Assembly (NCBI GenBank): GCA_905215795.1
Contig: CAJMRV010000067.1
Location: 1-8,833 of the forward strand
Source of the DNA: an uncultured bacterium
Lineage (GTDB): Bacteria > Pseudomonadota > Gammaproteobacteria > Burkholderiales > Burkholderiaceae_F
Reading direction: 5' to 3'
DNA length: 8,833 nt
The notes under the pieces are model-generated. The model ran no database searches, was not told the origin of the DNA, and saw nothing but the letters and a program-made list of their open reading frames with translations. Numbering within the stretch: the first letter of the stretch is position 1; each line of letters begins with the position of its first letter. The position numbers and the translations under genes are program-made. Below, piece after piece: positions 1 through 5,948 of the stretch.

Positions 1-316
1 GGAGTTCCTTGATGCGGCCGTCCGCGCCCACCGAAGCGGGCACGAGGCGCCAGACTTCGGGCGCGATCGGACGGGCGCCCGCTCCGGTCCAGAGCCACGG
101 GGCCACGCCCGGGGGCGTCGTCTCGCGCGAGAGGACGCGCCAGAGCCAGGCGTAGTGCGGGAGCCTCGCGAAGGTCTCGAAGGGCATGCGCTGGGCGACG
201 GCCTTGTCGGCGTCGCCGGCGAGCCGGTTGAGGGCTTCGACGGAGGAGGGGTCCAGATTCGCATAGGGCTCGACGGGCAGGAGCGCGCCGGGCACGAGAA
301 TGAAGGCGGTCGACAT
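1..316 (-). CDS. N-terminal part of a conserved-type protein of uncertain identity (partial)
   Basis: An open frame on the minus strand starts with ATG at 316-314 and runs 105 codons without a stop to the left edge, so only the N-terminus is visible. Nearly every third base is G or C, as in the real genes nearby, which supports coding. The protein begins MSTAFILVPGALLPVEPYAN, has a Trp-rich stretch (residues about 58-80, HYAWLWRVL and APWLWTG) and then reads VWRLVPASVGADGRIKEL. This layout is reminiscent of an uncharacterised betaproteobacterial family, sometimes labelled phosphoglycerate mutase-like, that lies beside recJ and lolC. That link is from memory and weak. No signal peptide or catalytic motif can be named from this fragment. 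No strong Shine-Dalgarno is visible before the ATG. The gene is divergent from lolC and shares its 176-base upstream region. Confidence 0.6.
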   Translation of the reverse strand, partial: MSTAFILVPGALLPVEPYANLDPSSVEALNRLAGDADKAVAQRMPFETFARLPHYAWLWRVLSRETTPPGVAPWLWTGAGARPIAPEVWRLVPASVGADGRIKEL

Positions 317-373
317 GACGGTGTCACTCGTATCGGGTTGGTGGATCGGTGCGGAGAAGCCGCCCGGTTGCTT

Positions 374-379
374 TACAAT
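374..379 (+). promoter_or_regulatory. Possible -10 box for lolCD
   Basis: TACAAT matches the sigma70 -10 consensus at five of six positions and lies 113 bases before the lolC start. No good -35 hexamer sits 16-18 bases upstream (the bases there are cggaga), so it may be a weak or activator-dependent promoter, or chance. A bulged hairpin in the resulting leader (399-427: GGCGGAC, two-base bulge, GGGCC, loop tcg, then the complementary arms) would fold between this site and lolC. Confidence 0.35.
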
Positions 380-439
380 GGGCGGTGCGTTCCGCGGTGG
401 CGGACCCGGGCCTCGGGCCCGTCCGCCGGTCCCCTTATT

Positions 440-468
440 TTGACACGCCGGAACGATTTTTGATTACG
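440..468 (+). promoter_or_regulatory. Possible second lolC promoter (perfect -35, weak -10)
   Basis: TTGACA at 440-445 is a perfect -35 hexamer in a locally AT-rich patch. The best -10 at 16-base spacing is GATTAC (462-467), matching only three of six positions. If used, transcription would start about 15-20 bases before the lolC GTG codon and just before its ribosome binding site. This is a candidate only. Confidence 0.3.
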
Positions 469-492
469 CCATTGGTTGAAGGTGCCCATTCC

Positions 493-1749
493 GTGAACAC
501 CCCCTACGAGTTTCTCATCGGCCTCACCTACACGCGCGCCGGCCGGCGCGGCCGGAGGAAGGACCGCTTCCTCTCGTTCATCTCCGCGATGAGCGTCGCC
601 TCGATCGCCCTCGGGGTCGCGGCCCTGATCATCGTGCTCTCCGTCATGAACGGCTTCCAGAAGGAGGTGCGCGACCGCATGCTCTCCGTGCTCGCCCACG
701 TCGAGGTGATGAACACGACGGGGCCGGTCACCGACTGGAGGGAGCTCGCACGCGAGGCCCTCGAAGTCGACGGCGTCGTGGCCGCCGCGCCCTACGTGAA
801 GGGCCAGGGGCTGCTGAGCCGTGGCACGACCTTGCGCGGAGCGCTCGTCGAGGGCGTCGATCCGGAAGCGGAGGCCGGCGTCTCCGACCTCGTGCGCCAC
901 ACCGAGGGCGCGCCGCTCTCGGTGCTCAAGCCCGGCTCCTTCGACGCGGTCATGGGCGCCGACCTCGCCGCACAGCTCGGCGTGCGCCCGGGCGACAAGG
1001 TCGCCCTCATGGTGCCCCAGGGCACCGTCACCCCGGCGGGCGTCCTCCCGCGCGTCAAGCAGTTCACCGTCAAGGGGCTCCTCAACTCCGGCCACTACCA
1101 GTACGACAGCTCCATGGTGCTCCTCAACATCGAGGACGCGGCCAAGCTCTTCCGCACCGGCGGCCCCGAGGGGCTGCGCCTCAAGGTGGCCGACATGGAC
1201 CGCGCGCCCGAAATCGCGCGCCGCGTCGCCGAACACCTCCCGCCCGGCTACTGGGCGAGCGACTGGTCGAGGAACAACGCCACGTGGTTCGCGGCCGTCC
1301 AGGTCGAGAAGCGCATGATGGGGATCATCCTCTTCCTGATCGTCCTCGTCGGGGCTTTCGGGCTCGTCAGCTCGCTCGTGATGACGGTCAAGGAGAAGCA
1401 GGCCGACATCGCGATCCTCCGCACGTTGGGCGCCTCGCGCGGCTCGATCATGGCCGTCTTCATGATCCAGGGCACCGTCGTGGGCGCCGTGGGCGTCGCC
1501 ACGGGCGTGGCCCTCGGACTGCTCGTCGCCACGAACGTCGGGGCGATCGTGAGCGCGATTGAGGGGCTCTTCCACGTCGCGTTCCTTCCCAAGCAGATCT
1601 ACTTCATCTCCGAGATGCCCTCGGACCCCAGGGCGGCCGACATCATCCCGATCGCCGTCTTCTCCTTCCTCCTGAGCCTCGCGGCGACGCTCTACCCGAG
1701 CTGGCGCGCGGCCAACACCCGACCCGCGGAGGCGCTTCGCTATGAATGA
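493..1749 (+). CDS. lolC: Lipoprotein-releasing ABC transporter permease, LolC/LolE family
   Basis: This inner-membrane permease works with the LolD ATPase to extract outer-membrane lipoproteins from the inner membrane and hand them to periplasmic LolA. The GTG at 493 is chosen because GAAGGTG (478-484) sits 8 bases upstream and the resulting 418 residues match the usual family length near 415. An in-frame extension back to 349 would add 48 non-family residues. The family opening is visible ([15 protein letters not shown]), followed by a first membrane span at about 27-52, ending [14 protein letters not shown] periplasmic MacB-like domain spans about 55-270. An FtsX-type domain follows with three spans (about 275-299, 319-349, 382-402) and the coupling motif [17 protein letters not shown] (302-318). 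The loop TPAGVLPR (180-187) sits where the LolA-binding hook is expected. Only one LolC/E-type gene is present here, so it may act as a homodimer, as the LolF-type proteins do; that is an inference. Its end overlaps lolD. Confidence 0.95.
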   Translation: MNTPYEFLIGLTYTRAGRRGRRKDRFLSFISAMSVASIALGVAALIIVLSVMNGFQKEVRDRMLSVLAHVEVMNTTGPVTDWRELAREALEVDGVVAAAPYVKGQGLLSRGTTLRGALVEGVDPEAEAGVSDLVRHTEGAPLSVLKPGSFDAVMGADLAAQLGVRPGDKVALMVPQGTVTPAGVLPRVKQFTVKGLLNSGHYQYDSSMVLLNIEDAAKLFRTGGPEGLRLKVADMDRAPEIARRVAEHLPPGYWASDWSRNNATWFAAVQVEKRMMGIILFLIVLVGAFGLVSSLVMTVKEKQADIAILRTLGASRGSIMAVFMIQGTVVGAVGVATGVALGLLVATNVGAIVSAIEGLFHVAFLPKQIYFISEMPSDPRAADIIPIAVFSFLLSLAATLYPSWRAANTRPAEALRYE

Positions 1750-2434
1750 CACGGCCATTGAAATGAAGGACGTCGTGAAGTCCTATGACGACGGCGGCCT
1801 CTCCGTGAAGGTCCTCGACAAACTCGACCTCACGGTCGAACGCGGCGAGATCGTCGCCGTGGTGGGGGCCTCGGGCTCGGGCAAGTCCACGCTCCTGCAC
1901 GTCCTGGGCGGCCTGGACACGGCCGACTCGGGCCGCGTCGTCGTCGACGGGAGCGACCTCGCGGCGCTCTCGGAGCGGGCCTGCGACCGCCTGAGGAACC
2001 TGCGCATGGGGTTCGTCTACCAGTTCCATCATCTCCTCCCCGAGTTCACGGCGCTCGACAACGTGGCCATGCCCGCCCTGATCGCCCGCCGTCCCGCCGG
2101 CGAGGCGAGGGCGCGCGCCGAAAAGCTCCTTACCGAAGTGGGGCTCGGACACCGTCTCGAACACCTCCCCTCGCAGCTCTCGGGCGGCGAACGCCAGAGG
2201 GTGGCCATCGCCCGCGCGCTCGTCATGGAGCCGGGGATCGTCCTCGCCGACGAACCCACCGGCAACCTCGACGCGGAGACCGCCTCGGCCGTCTTCGAAC
2301 GCTTCGTTTCGGTGGCGAGGAGCACGGGCGTGGCCGTCGTCATCGTGACCCACGACGAGACGCTCGCAGCCCGCTGCGACCGCCGCCTCCGGCTCGTCGA
2401 CGGACGCCTCGTCGAAACGTCCGCCGGCCGGTGA
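1742..2434 (+). CDS. lolD: Lipoprotein-releasing ABC transporter ATP-binding protein LolD
   Basis: This cytoplasmic ATPase powers the LolC-type permease. In its 230 residues one sees Walker [10 protein letters not shown] (42-50), Q-loop Gln94 in [12 protein letters not shown] (a sequence typical of LolD), the ABC signature LSGGERQ (146-152), Walker B IVLADE (166-171), the D-loop NLD (175-177) and the H-loop His204. The length is standard for LolD. The ATG overlaps the lolC stop in the string ATGAATGA, an 8-base overlap that points to translational coupling and a shared transcript. The close relatives MacB and FtsE are less likely, given the LolC partner and the LolD-type Q-loop region. Just after the gene, GCCGG/CCGGC (2427-2442) forms a 5-bp hairpin with the stop codon in its loop and a TTTT nearby, too weak to call a terminator. 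Confidence 0.96.
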   Translation: MNDTAIEMKDVVKSYDDGGLSVKVLDKLDLTVERGEIVAVVGASGSGKSTLLHVLGGLDTADSGRVVVDGSDLAALSERACDRLRNLRMGFVYQFHHLLPEFTALDNVAMPALIARRPAGEARARAEKLLTEVGLGHRLEHLPSQLSGGERQRVAIARALVMEPGIVLADEPTGNLDAETASAVFERFVSVARSTGVAVVIVTHDETLAARCDRRLRLVDGRLVETSAGR

Positions 2435-2478
2435 CATCCGGCAACGATTTTCACCCTCCAGTTGAGAGTCATTCGCGT

Positions 2479-2520
2479 TAGAATCGATTCACGGCCCCGC
2501 GTCCGGGGCCCTTCCGGAGG
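2479..2520 (+). promoter_or_regulatory. Possible -10 box, leader hairpin and ribosome binding site of the TatD gene
   Basis: TAGAAT (2479-2484) matches the -10 consensus at five of six positions. TTGAGA at 2462-2467 is too close (11 bases) to be a standard -35. A perfect 6-bp hairpin, GGCCCC/GGGGCC (2493-2510, loop gcgtcc), lies in the leader. GGAGG at 2516-2520, 7 bases before the ATG at 2528, is a strong ribosome binding site and decides the start. The 93-base gap after lolD suggests this gene has its own promoter, though read-through from lolCD is possible. Confidence 0.45.
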
Positions 2521-2527
2521 ACAACGC

Positions 2528-3340
2528 ATGCAATACGGACTCGTCGACACGCACTGCCACCTGCAGAGCACCCGCTTTCTTCCCGACCTGGGCGTCCTGG
2601 TCGAGGAGGCGAGGGCCAACGGCGTCGACGACATGATCGTCTGCGCGGGCTCGCGCGAGGACTGGCGCGAATGCCGCCGCATCGCCCACGAGCACGACCT
2701 CGCCTACACCCTGGGCATCCATCCCTTCTACACGCCGCACGCCCGCGAGGAGGACCTCGAGCGGCTGCGCGCCGTGTGCACCGAGGCGCTCGAGGATCCC
2801 CACTTCGTGGGCGTCGGGGAGATCGGCCTGGACCACCTGGTCGACATCGACCCCGAGCTCCAGGAGTTCTATTTCGCCGGGCAGCTGCGCATCGCCCGCG
2901 ACCTCGGGCTTCCCTGCTCGATCCACAACCGCAAGAGCGAGGACCGCATCCTCAAGTACCTGAACCGCTTCCCCGTCTCGGGCGTCGTGCACGCCTTCAA
3001 CGGTTCGGAGGTCTTCAGGACGCGCCTGACCGAGCTCGGCCTCAAGATGGGCTTCGGTGGCGCGCTCACCTACGAAGGCTCCCGCCGCATCCGCGCCCAC
3101 ATCCAGTCGCTCGGAATGACCCACTGGGTCCTCGAGACCGACGCCCCGGACATGCCCAATTCGGAACGCCGCGTCCGAGGCGACCTGCGCACCGAACCCT
3201 CGGACCTCGCCGACACGGCGATGCTCGTCGCCGAACTCATCGACCGCCCGTTCGCGGACGTCGTCCGCCAGAGCCGCGTGAACGCCTACGAGGCCTTCCC
3301 GAGGCTCGCGCTGAGGCACCCCCTCGGCGTCGGGGAGTGA
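2528..3340 (+). CDS. tatD: TatD-family metal-dependent hydrolase / DNase
   Basis: The product is 270 residues, the normal size for TatD proteins, which are cytoplasmic two-metal TIM-barrel hydrolases. Several members act as 3'-to-5' DNA exonucleases in repair. Visible metal-site residues are the HxH of DTHCH (His9, His11), Glu98 in VGVGEIGLD, His133 in SIHNRKSED, His155 in GVVHAFNGS and Asp205 in LETDAPDM. The motif GIHPFYTP (63-70) is also typical. All expected ligands are present, so the enzyme should be active; its actual substrate cannot be read from the sequence. The start follows GGAGG at 2516-2520. An in-frame upstream start at 2462 would run through the -10 box and leader hairpin and is not favoured. 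No signal peptide is seen. Despite the family name, TatD is not needed for Tat export. Confidence 0.92.
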   Translation: MQYGLVDTHCHLQSTRFLPDLGVLVEEARANGVDDMIVCAGSREDWRECRRIAHEHDLAYTLGIHPFYTPHAREEDLERLRAVCTEALEDPHFVGVGEIGLDHLVDIDPELQEFYFAGQLRIARDLGLPCSIHNRKSEDRILKYLNRFPVSGVVHAFNGSEVFRTRLTELGLKMGFGGALTYEGSRRIRAHIQSLGMTHWVLETDAPDMPNSERRVRGDLRTEPSDLADTAMLVAELIDRPFADVVRQSRVNAYEAFPRLALRHPLGVGE

Positions 3341-3376
3341 TCCCGGAGCAGTCCGATCCTTCTCCTGATTCCCGTC

Positions 3377-3431
3377 TCCGCCTCTCCCCGAGGCGGACCG
3401 CTTGAAGGCCGTCCGTTTATGGGCGGCCTTC
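3377..3431 (+). terminator. Tandem hairpins after the TatD gene, possible terminator
   Basis: Two stem-loops follow the stop codon by 36 bases. The first is TCCGCCTC/GAGGCGGA (3377-3397), 8 bp with a five-base loop. The second is GAAGGCCGTCC/GGGCGGCCTTC (3404-3431), 11 bp with one U-G pair and loop gtttat. There is no T run after either one, so this is not a textbook intrinsic terminator. The pair could stall polymerase, protect mRNA 3' ends, or need Rho. Confidence 0.5.
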
Positions 3432-3532
3432 GGCTTGTCTCCGAAGCGCACCCGGCGTGCGTGAAAGTCGTACACTGATGTTTCCGTCCTGATGCATACG
3501 CGCGCACGATCGCGCCCCGGGACGGATGCGCC

Positions 3533-3587
3533 GCCGGCCGCGACCGGCCGGCACCGGATACTACAATCAGCAGACAGTACCAGGAGG
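3533..3587 (+). promoter_or_regulatory. Inverted repeat, -10 box and ribosome binding site before the ACT gene
   Basis: A perfect 8-bp inverted repeat, GCCGGCCG, four-base spacer, CGGCCGGC (3533-3552), ends 9 bases before TACAAT (3562-3567), a five-of-six -10 match. It therefore covers the place where a -35 element would lie (3539-3544), and no -35 consensus is present. It could be an operator or simply a GC-rich RNA hairpin. AGGAGG (3582-3587) is the ribosome binding site, 10 bases before the ATG at 3598. The rest of the gap, 3432-3532, holds a second imperfect nested inverted repeat (CCGTCC 3484-3489 with GGACGG 3520-3525, enclosing GCGCG/CGCGC) and no gene. Confidence 0.4.
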
Positions 3588-3597
3588 TTGCGTCAGA

Positions 3598-4188
3598 ATG
3601 ACCGATCCCAAACACGTCACCCAGGGTCCCACCGAGCTCGTCATCGTCGCCGTCATCGGCTCCGACCGTCCGGGCATCGTGGCCTGTTCCTCCGAAATCA
3701 TCACCCGCGAGGGCTGCAACATCCGCGAGATGACCCAGCACGCCATGCTCGGCCAGTTCGCGTCGATCTCGCTCGTCGACAAGCCCGTCTCCCTTTCCTA
3801 CGAATCCCTGAAGAACGACCTCGAGGAGGGCTTTCGCCTGCGCGGCTACCACCTCTCCGTGGTCACGCGCCCCTACGAAAACCCCGTCTGGGAGCGCCTC
3901 CCCGGGACCGAACCCTTCGTGCTCTCCGTCTGGGGGCGCGACCGCAACGACATCATCAAGGAGTTCTCCGCCCTGTGCGCCGAACGCAACGTCAACATCG
4001 CCGGCCTGAGGGCGCTCCCGATCGAGAACGACGAGAGCCTCCAGGTCTTCGAAGTGCTCGTGCCCGCCGACGTGGACATGCGCGCCTGGCATGAGGAGCT
4101 CATCGCCAAGGCCCGATCGATGGGCCTGAAGGCGAGCCTGCAGCACGCCCACATCTTCGAGGCGATCCACCGCGTCAACGCCGACTGA
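3598..4188 (+). CDS. Double ACT-domain regulatory protein, GcvR-like
   Basis: The 196-residue protein consists of two ACT-type ligand-binding modules. ACT1 is about residues 13-90, with the hallmark start VIVAVIGSDRPGIVA and the NIREMTQHA strand region. ACT2 is about 106-182, with FVLSVWGRDRNDIIKEFSALCAERNVNIAGL. No DNA-binding, kinase or catalytic domain is visible. Size and layout match GcvR, the E. coli co-regulator of the glycine cleavage system, but no gcv genes are in view and ACT domains sense many small molecules, usually amino acids. The start is set by AGGAGG at 3582-3587; a frame extension to 3526 runs through the inverted repeat and is rejected. The stop lies 40 bases before the UPF0210 gene, so the two are likely co-transcribed. 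Pairing of an ACT protein (UPF0237, usually a single domain of about 90 residues) with UPF0210 is known from Gram-positive bacteria. The ligand is unknown. Confidence 0.85.
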   Translation: MTDPKHVTQGPTELVIVAVIGSDRPGIVACSSEIITREGCNIREMTQHAMLGQFASISLVDKPVSLSYESLKNDLEEGFRLRGYHLSVVTRPYENPVWERLPGTEPFVLSVWGRDRNDIIKEFSALCAERNVNIAGLRALPIENDESLQVFEVLVPADVDMRAWHEELIAKARSMGLKASLQHAHIFEAIHRVNAD

Positions 4189-4228
4189 GGCGTTCAGAGA
4201 AACACCCGCACAAAGGAATATTCAAGAC

Positions 4229-5593
4229 ATGTTCACAGACAATGAAGTGCTGAGCACACTCAACATGCTCAGGAGCGAACACCTCGACGTGCGCACGGTC
4301 ACCATGGGCATCAACCTCTTCGACTGTGCCGGCGAGGACTTCGAGAAGAAGGCCTACGACAAGATCGTGAGCCGCGCCGAGAACTTCGTGAAGACCTGCG
4401 ACCAGGTGGGCGACCGCTACGGCGTGCCCGTCGTCAACAAGCGCATCTCGATCAGCCCGATCGGCACGGTGTGCGCCGGGGCCTCCGTCTCGAAGATGGT
4501 CTCGGTGTGCCGCATGCTCGACCGCGCGGCCAAGACCGTCGGCGTGGACTTCATCGGCGGCTACGGCGCCCTCGTCGAAAAGGGGATGACCCCGGGCGAG
4601 AGGAACCTGATCGACGCGCTCCCCGAGGCGCTCGCCACCACCGACCGCATCTGCTCCTCGATCAACGTGGGCTCCACGAAGGCCGGCATCAACATGGACG
4701 CCGTCGCCCTCATGGGCCGCCGCATCCTCGACGTGGCCGAGGCGACCCGCGACCGCGACGCCATCGGCTGCGCCAAGCTCGTCGTCTTCTGCAACATCCC
4801 GCAGGACGTCCCGTTCATGGCCGGCGCCTACCTCGGCGTGGGCGAACCCGACGTCGTGATCGACGTGGGCGTCTCCGGTCCGGGCGTCGTCAAGAAGGCG
4901 CTCGACCGCGCCATGGAACGCAAGGGCCGCACCCTCACGATCACCGACGCCGCCGAGATCATCAAGCAGACCGCCTACAAGGTGACCCGCGTGGGCGAGA
5001 TCATCGGCAACGACGTCGCCGAACGCCTGGGCTATCCCTTCGGCGTGGCCGACCTCTCGCTTGCTCCGACGCCCGCCGTCGGCGACAGCGTCGGCGAGAT
5101 CTTCCAGTCGATGGGTCTCTCCTCGATCGGCGCGCCCGGCACGACCGCCGTGCTCGCCATGCTCAACGACGCTGTGAAGAAGGGCGGCGTCTTCGCGTCC
5201 TCCCACGTGGGCGGCCTCTCCGGGGCCTTCATCCCGGTGAGCGAGGACTCCGCGATCGAGGAGGCGGCCGCCTCCGGACGCCTCACCCTCGAGAAGCTCG
5301 AGGCGATGACGAGCGTGTGCTCTGTCGGCCTCGACATGATCGCCATCCCCGGCGACACGAGCGCCGCGACCATCTCCGGGATGATCGCCGACGAGTGCGC
5401 CATCGGCATGATCAACAACAAGACCACAGCGGTGCGTGTGATCCCGGTGCCCGGCAAGGGCGTCGGCGAGCGCGCCGTCTTCGGCGGGCTCCTCGGCGAG
5501 GCGAGCATCATCCGCGTCCCGGGCGGCGACGCCTCCGGGTTCGTGGCACTGGGTGGACGCATCCCCGCTCCGATCCACTCCCTTAAGAACTAA
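4229..5593 (+). CDS. UPF0210 (PFL-like, DUF711) family protein, function unknown
   Basis: The 454-residue product matches UPF0210 in length and sequence style: MFTDNEVLSTLNMLRSEHLD at the N-terminus, TMGINLFDCAGEDF (25-38), SISPIGTVCAG (74-84), FIGGYGALVEKGMTPGER (108-125), SSINVGSTKAGINMDAVALMG (143-163), GPGVVKKAL (217-225), SLAPTPAVGDSVGEI (277-291) and VPGKGVGERAVFGGLLGEA (407-425). The family is called PFL-like because its structure resembles pyruvate formate-lyase, but I see no glycyl-radical motif near the C-terminus, so radical chemistry is not supported. There are nine cysteines (33, 57, 82, 94, 142, 181, 188, 363, 390), several in apparently conserved motifs. No signal peptide or membrane span is seen, so it is probably cytoplasmic. 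AAAGGA (4212-4217), 11 bases before the ATG, is a modest ribosome binding site. It follows the ACT gene by 40 bases and ends at a strong terminator, so the two form one unit. Confidence 0.93.
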   Translation: MFTDNEVLSTLNMLRSEHLDVRTVTMGINLFDCAGEDFEKKAYDKIVSRAENFVKTCDQVGDRYGVPVVNKRISISPIGTVCAGASVSKMVSVCRMLDRAAKTVGVDFIGGYGALVEKGMTPGERNLIDALPEALATTDRICSSINVGSTKAGINMDAVALMGRRILDVAEATRDRDAIGCAKLVVFCNIPQDVPFMAGAYLGVGEPDVVIDVGVSGPGVVKKALDRAMERKGRTLTITDAAEIIKQTAYKVTRVGEIIGNDVAERLGYPFGVADLSLAPTPAVGDSVGEIFQSMGLSSIGAPGTTAVLAMLNDAVKKGGVFASSHVGGLSGAFIPVSEDSAIEEAAASGRLTLEKLEAMTSVCSVGLDMIAIPGDTSAATISGMIADECAIGMINNKTTAVRVIPVPGKGVGERAVFGGLLGEASIIRVPGGDASGFVALGGRIPAPIHSLKN

Positions 5594-5600
5594 AAGCAGA

Positions 5601-5621
5601 GGGGCTCCCCACCGGAGCCCC
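5601..5621 (+). terminator. GC-rich hairpin before the main terminator
   Basis: GGGGCTCC, loop ccacc, GGAGCCCC is a perfect 8-bp stem beginning 8 bases after the UPF0210 stop codon. It has no T run of its own and sits just before the intrinsic terminator at 5629-5653. It may assist termination or protect the 3' end of the mRNA. Confidence 0.6.
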
Positions 5622-5628
5622 CGCACTC

Positions 5629-5653
5629 AAAGGCGCCCCGGGCGCCTTTTTTT
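5629..5653 (+). terminator. Strong intrinsic terminator of the ACT-UPF0210 unit
   Basis: AAAGGCGC (5629-5636), loop cccgg and GCGCCTTT (5642-5649) form an 8-bp stem that can close further to CCC/GGG, and the 3' arm runs straight into seven T residues (5647-5653). The A run before the stem also makes it partly symmetrical for the other strand. It closes the operon. Confidence 0.9.
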
Positions 5654-5695
5654 GGAGAAGAAATTGACAATTTCGCAATGTTCCCTTGTTGACTC
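5629..5695 (+). repeat. Direct repeat copy A: terminator plus following gene-start-like sequence
   Basis: This stretch resembles 5885-5948 at a constant offset of 256 bases. Both copies have an AAGGCGC...GCGCCTT hairpin, a T run, then GGA and a near-identical 30-base block (5654-5683 against 5910-5939: 25 of 30 bases the same). In copy A this block reads GGAG, then TTG, then codons for TISQCS; in copy B it reads ATG followed by TISRCS. A three-base indel near the end keeps the frame, with Asp-Ser codons following in both. Copy A's frame stays open to 6056 but does not join the barrel gene's frame. It looks like a decayed copy of the next gene's 5' end, or a shared regulatory module. Confidence 0.7.
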
Positions 5696-5885
5696 AAATT
5701 GCGTCTCGTCCAGGACCGTTCCGTCGGCCTTGTCATGTGCCGCATGGAACGGCGCGTACCTTTTTTCCGAGCGTCCCTCAGTGGCTGCCCGGTCGTGGAT
5801 GGCCCCAGACGGTACGACCGCCGTTTTGGTCCGTCCTCCTTGTGAAACCGGGGTGGAAGGCCTCCCATGCGGGGTCTCCCCCTAC
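5654..5885. other. Intergenic stretch with no convincing gene, holding palindromes
   Basis: Between the operon terminator and the second hairpin there is no frame I trust as coding. It contains a palindrome AAATTG-A-CAATTT (5661-5673) that includes a perfect -35 hexamer TTGACA (5664-5669) without a fitting -10. It also has a nested inverted repeat, CCGTTCC (5716-5722) with GGAACGG (5746-5752), enclosing CGGC/GCCG, followed 8 bases later by six T residues (5761-5766). The promoter of the 691-residue protein must lie in this stretch or further upstream, but I cannot identify it. Confidence 0.5.
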
Positions 5886-5948
5886 AAGGCGCTCCGGCGC
5901 CTTCTTTTTGGACCAGAAAATGACGATTTCGCGATGTTCATCAGACTC
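5885..5948 (+). repeat. Direct repeat copy B: terminator-like hairpin plus start of the barrel-protein gene
   Basis: This is the partner of copy A at 5629-5695. It carries the hairpin at 5886-5903, a T run, the weak ribosome binding site GGA (5910-5912) and the first codons of the 691-residue protein. Because it spans the real start of the gene, it shows that the duplicated unit was terminator plus gene start, not a terminator alone. Confidence 0.7.
5886..5909 (+). terminator. Terminator-like hairpin directly before a start codon, possible attenuator
   Basis: AAGGCGC (5886-5892), loop tccg, GCGCCTT (5897-5903) is a perfect 7-bp stem followed by C and five T residues. It ends 10 bases before the ATG at 5920, with only GGA (5910-5912) as ribosome binding site between. 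No promoter fits in those 10 bases, so any transcript of the next gene must pass through this hairpin. It may attenuate transcription, limit translation, or be an inherited relic of the duplication. Confidence 0.6.

Noticed and set aside
349..492. In-frame ATG at 349 as the lolC start
   Set aside because: It adds 48 residues not found in the family and crosses two possible promoters and a hairpin. GTG 493 has a good ribosome binding site and gives the family N-terminus.
821..1318. Plus-strand out-of-frame reading frames inside lolC and other genes (also 2671-3405, 3492-4094, 4471-5586, 6590-7141)
   Set aside because: Low-complexity Ser/Arg/Pro/Ala-rich translations within genes with clear domains; shadows of real genes.
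373..1758. A 461-codon minus-strand open frame opposite lolC, and similar long antisense frames at 1643-2437, 2489-3475, 3286-4170, 4175-5626, 6271-7512 and 8046-8813
   Set aside because: Their products are rich in Arg, Asp, His and Gly with no family resemblance. They mirror the codon pattern of well-recognised genes on the plus strand, a common artefact of high GC content.
2427..2451. Hairpin GCCGG/CCGGC with nearby TTTT at the end of lolD as a terminator
   Set aside because: The stem is only 5 bp, the T run is short and 5 bases away, and the stop codon lies in the loop; too weak to call.
3526..3597. ATG 3526 as the start of the ACT gene
   Set aside because: It has no ribosome binding site and spans the inverted repeat and TACAAT. 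AGGAGG sits correctly for ATG 3598.
5686..5919. Upstream ATG at 5686 for the barrel-protein gene (769 residues)
   Set aside because: It would bury the signal peptide and run through the hairpin and T run at 5886-5909; the extra residues look non-coding.
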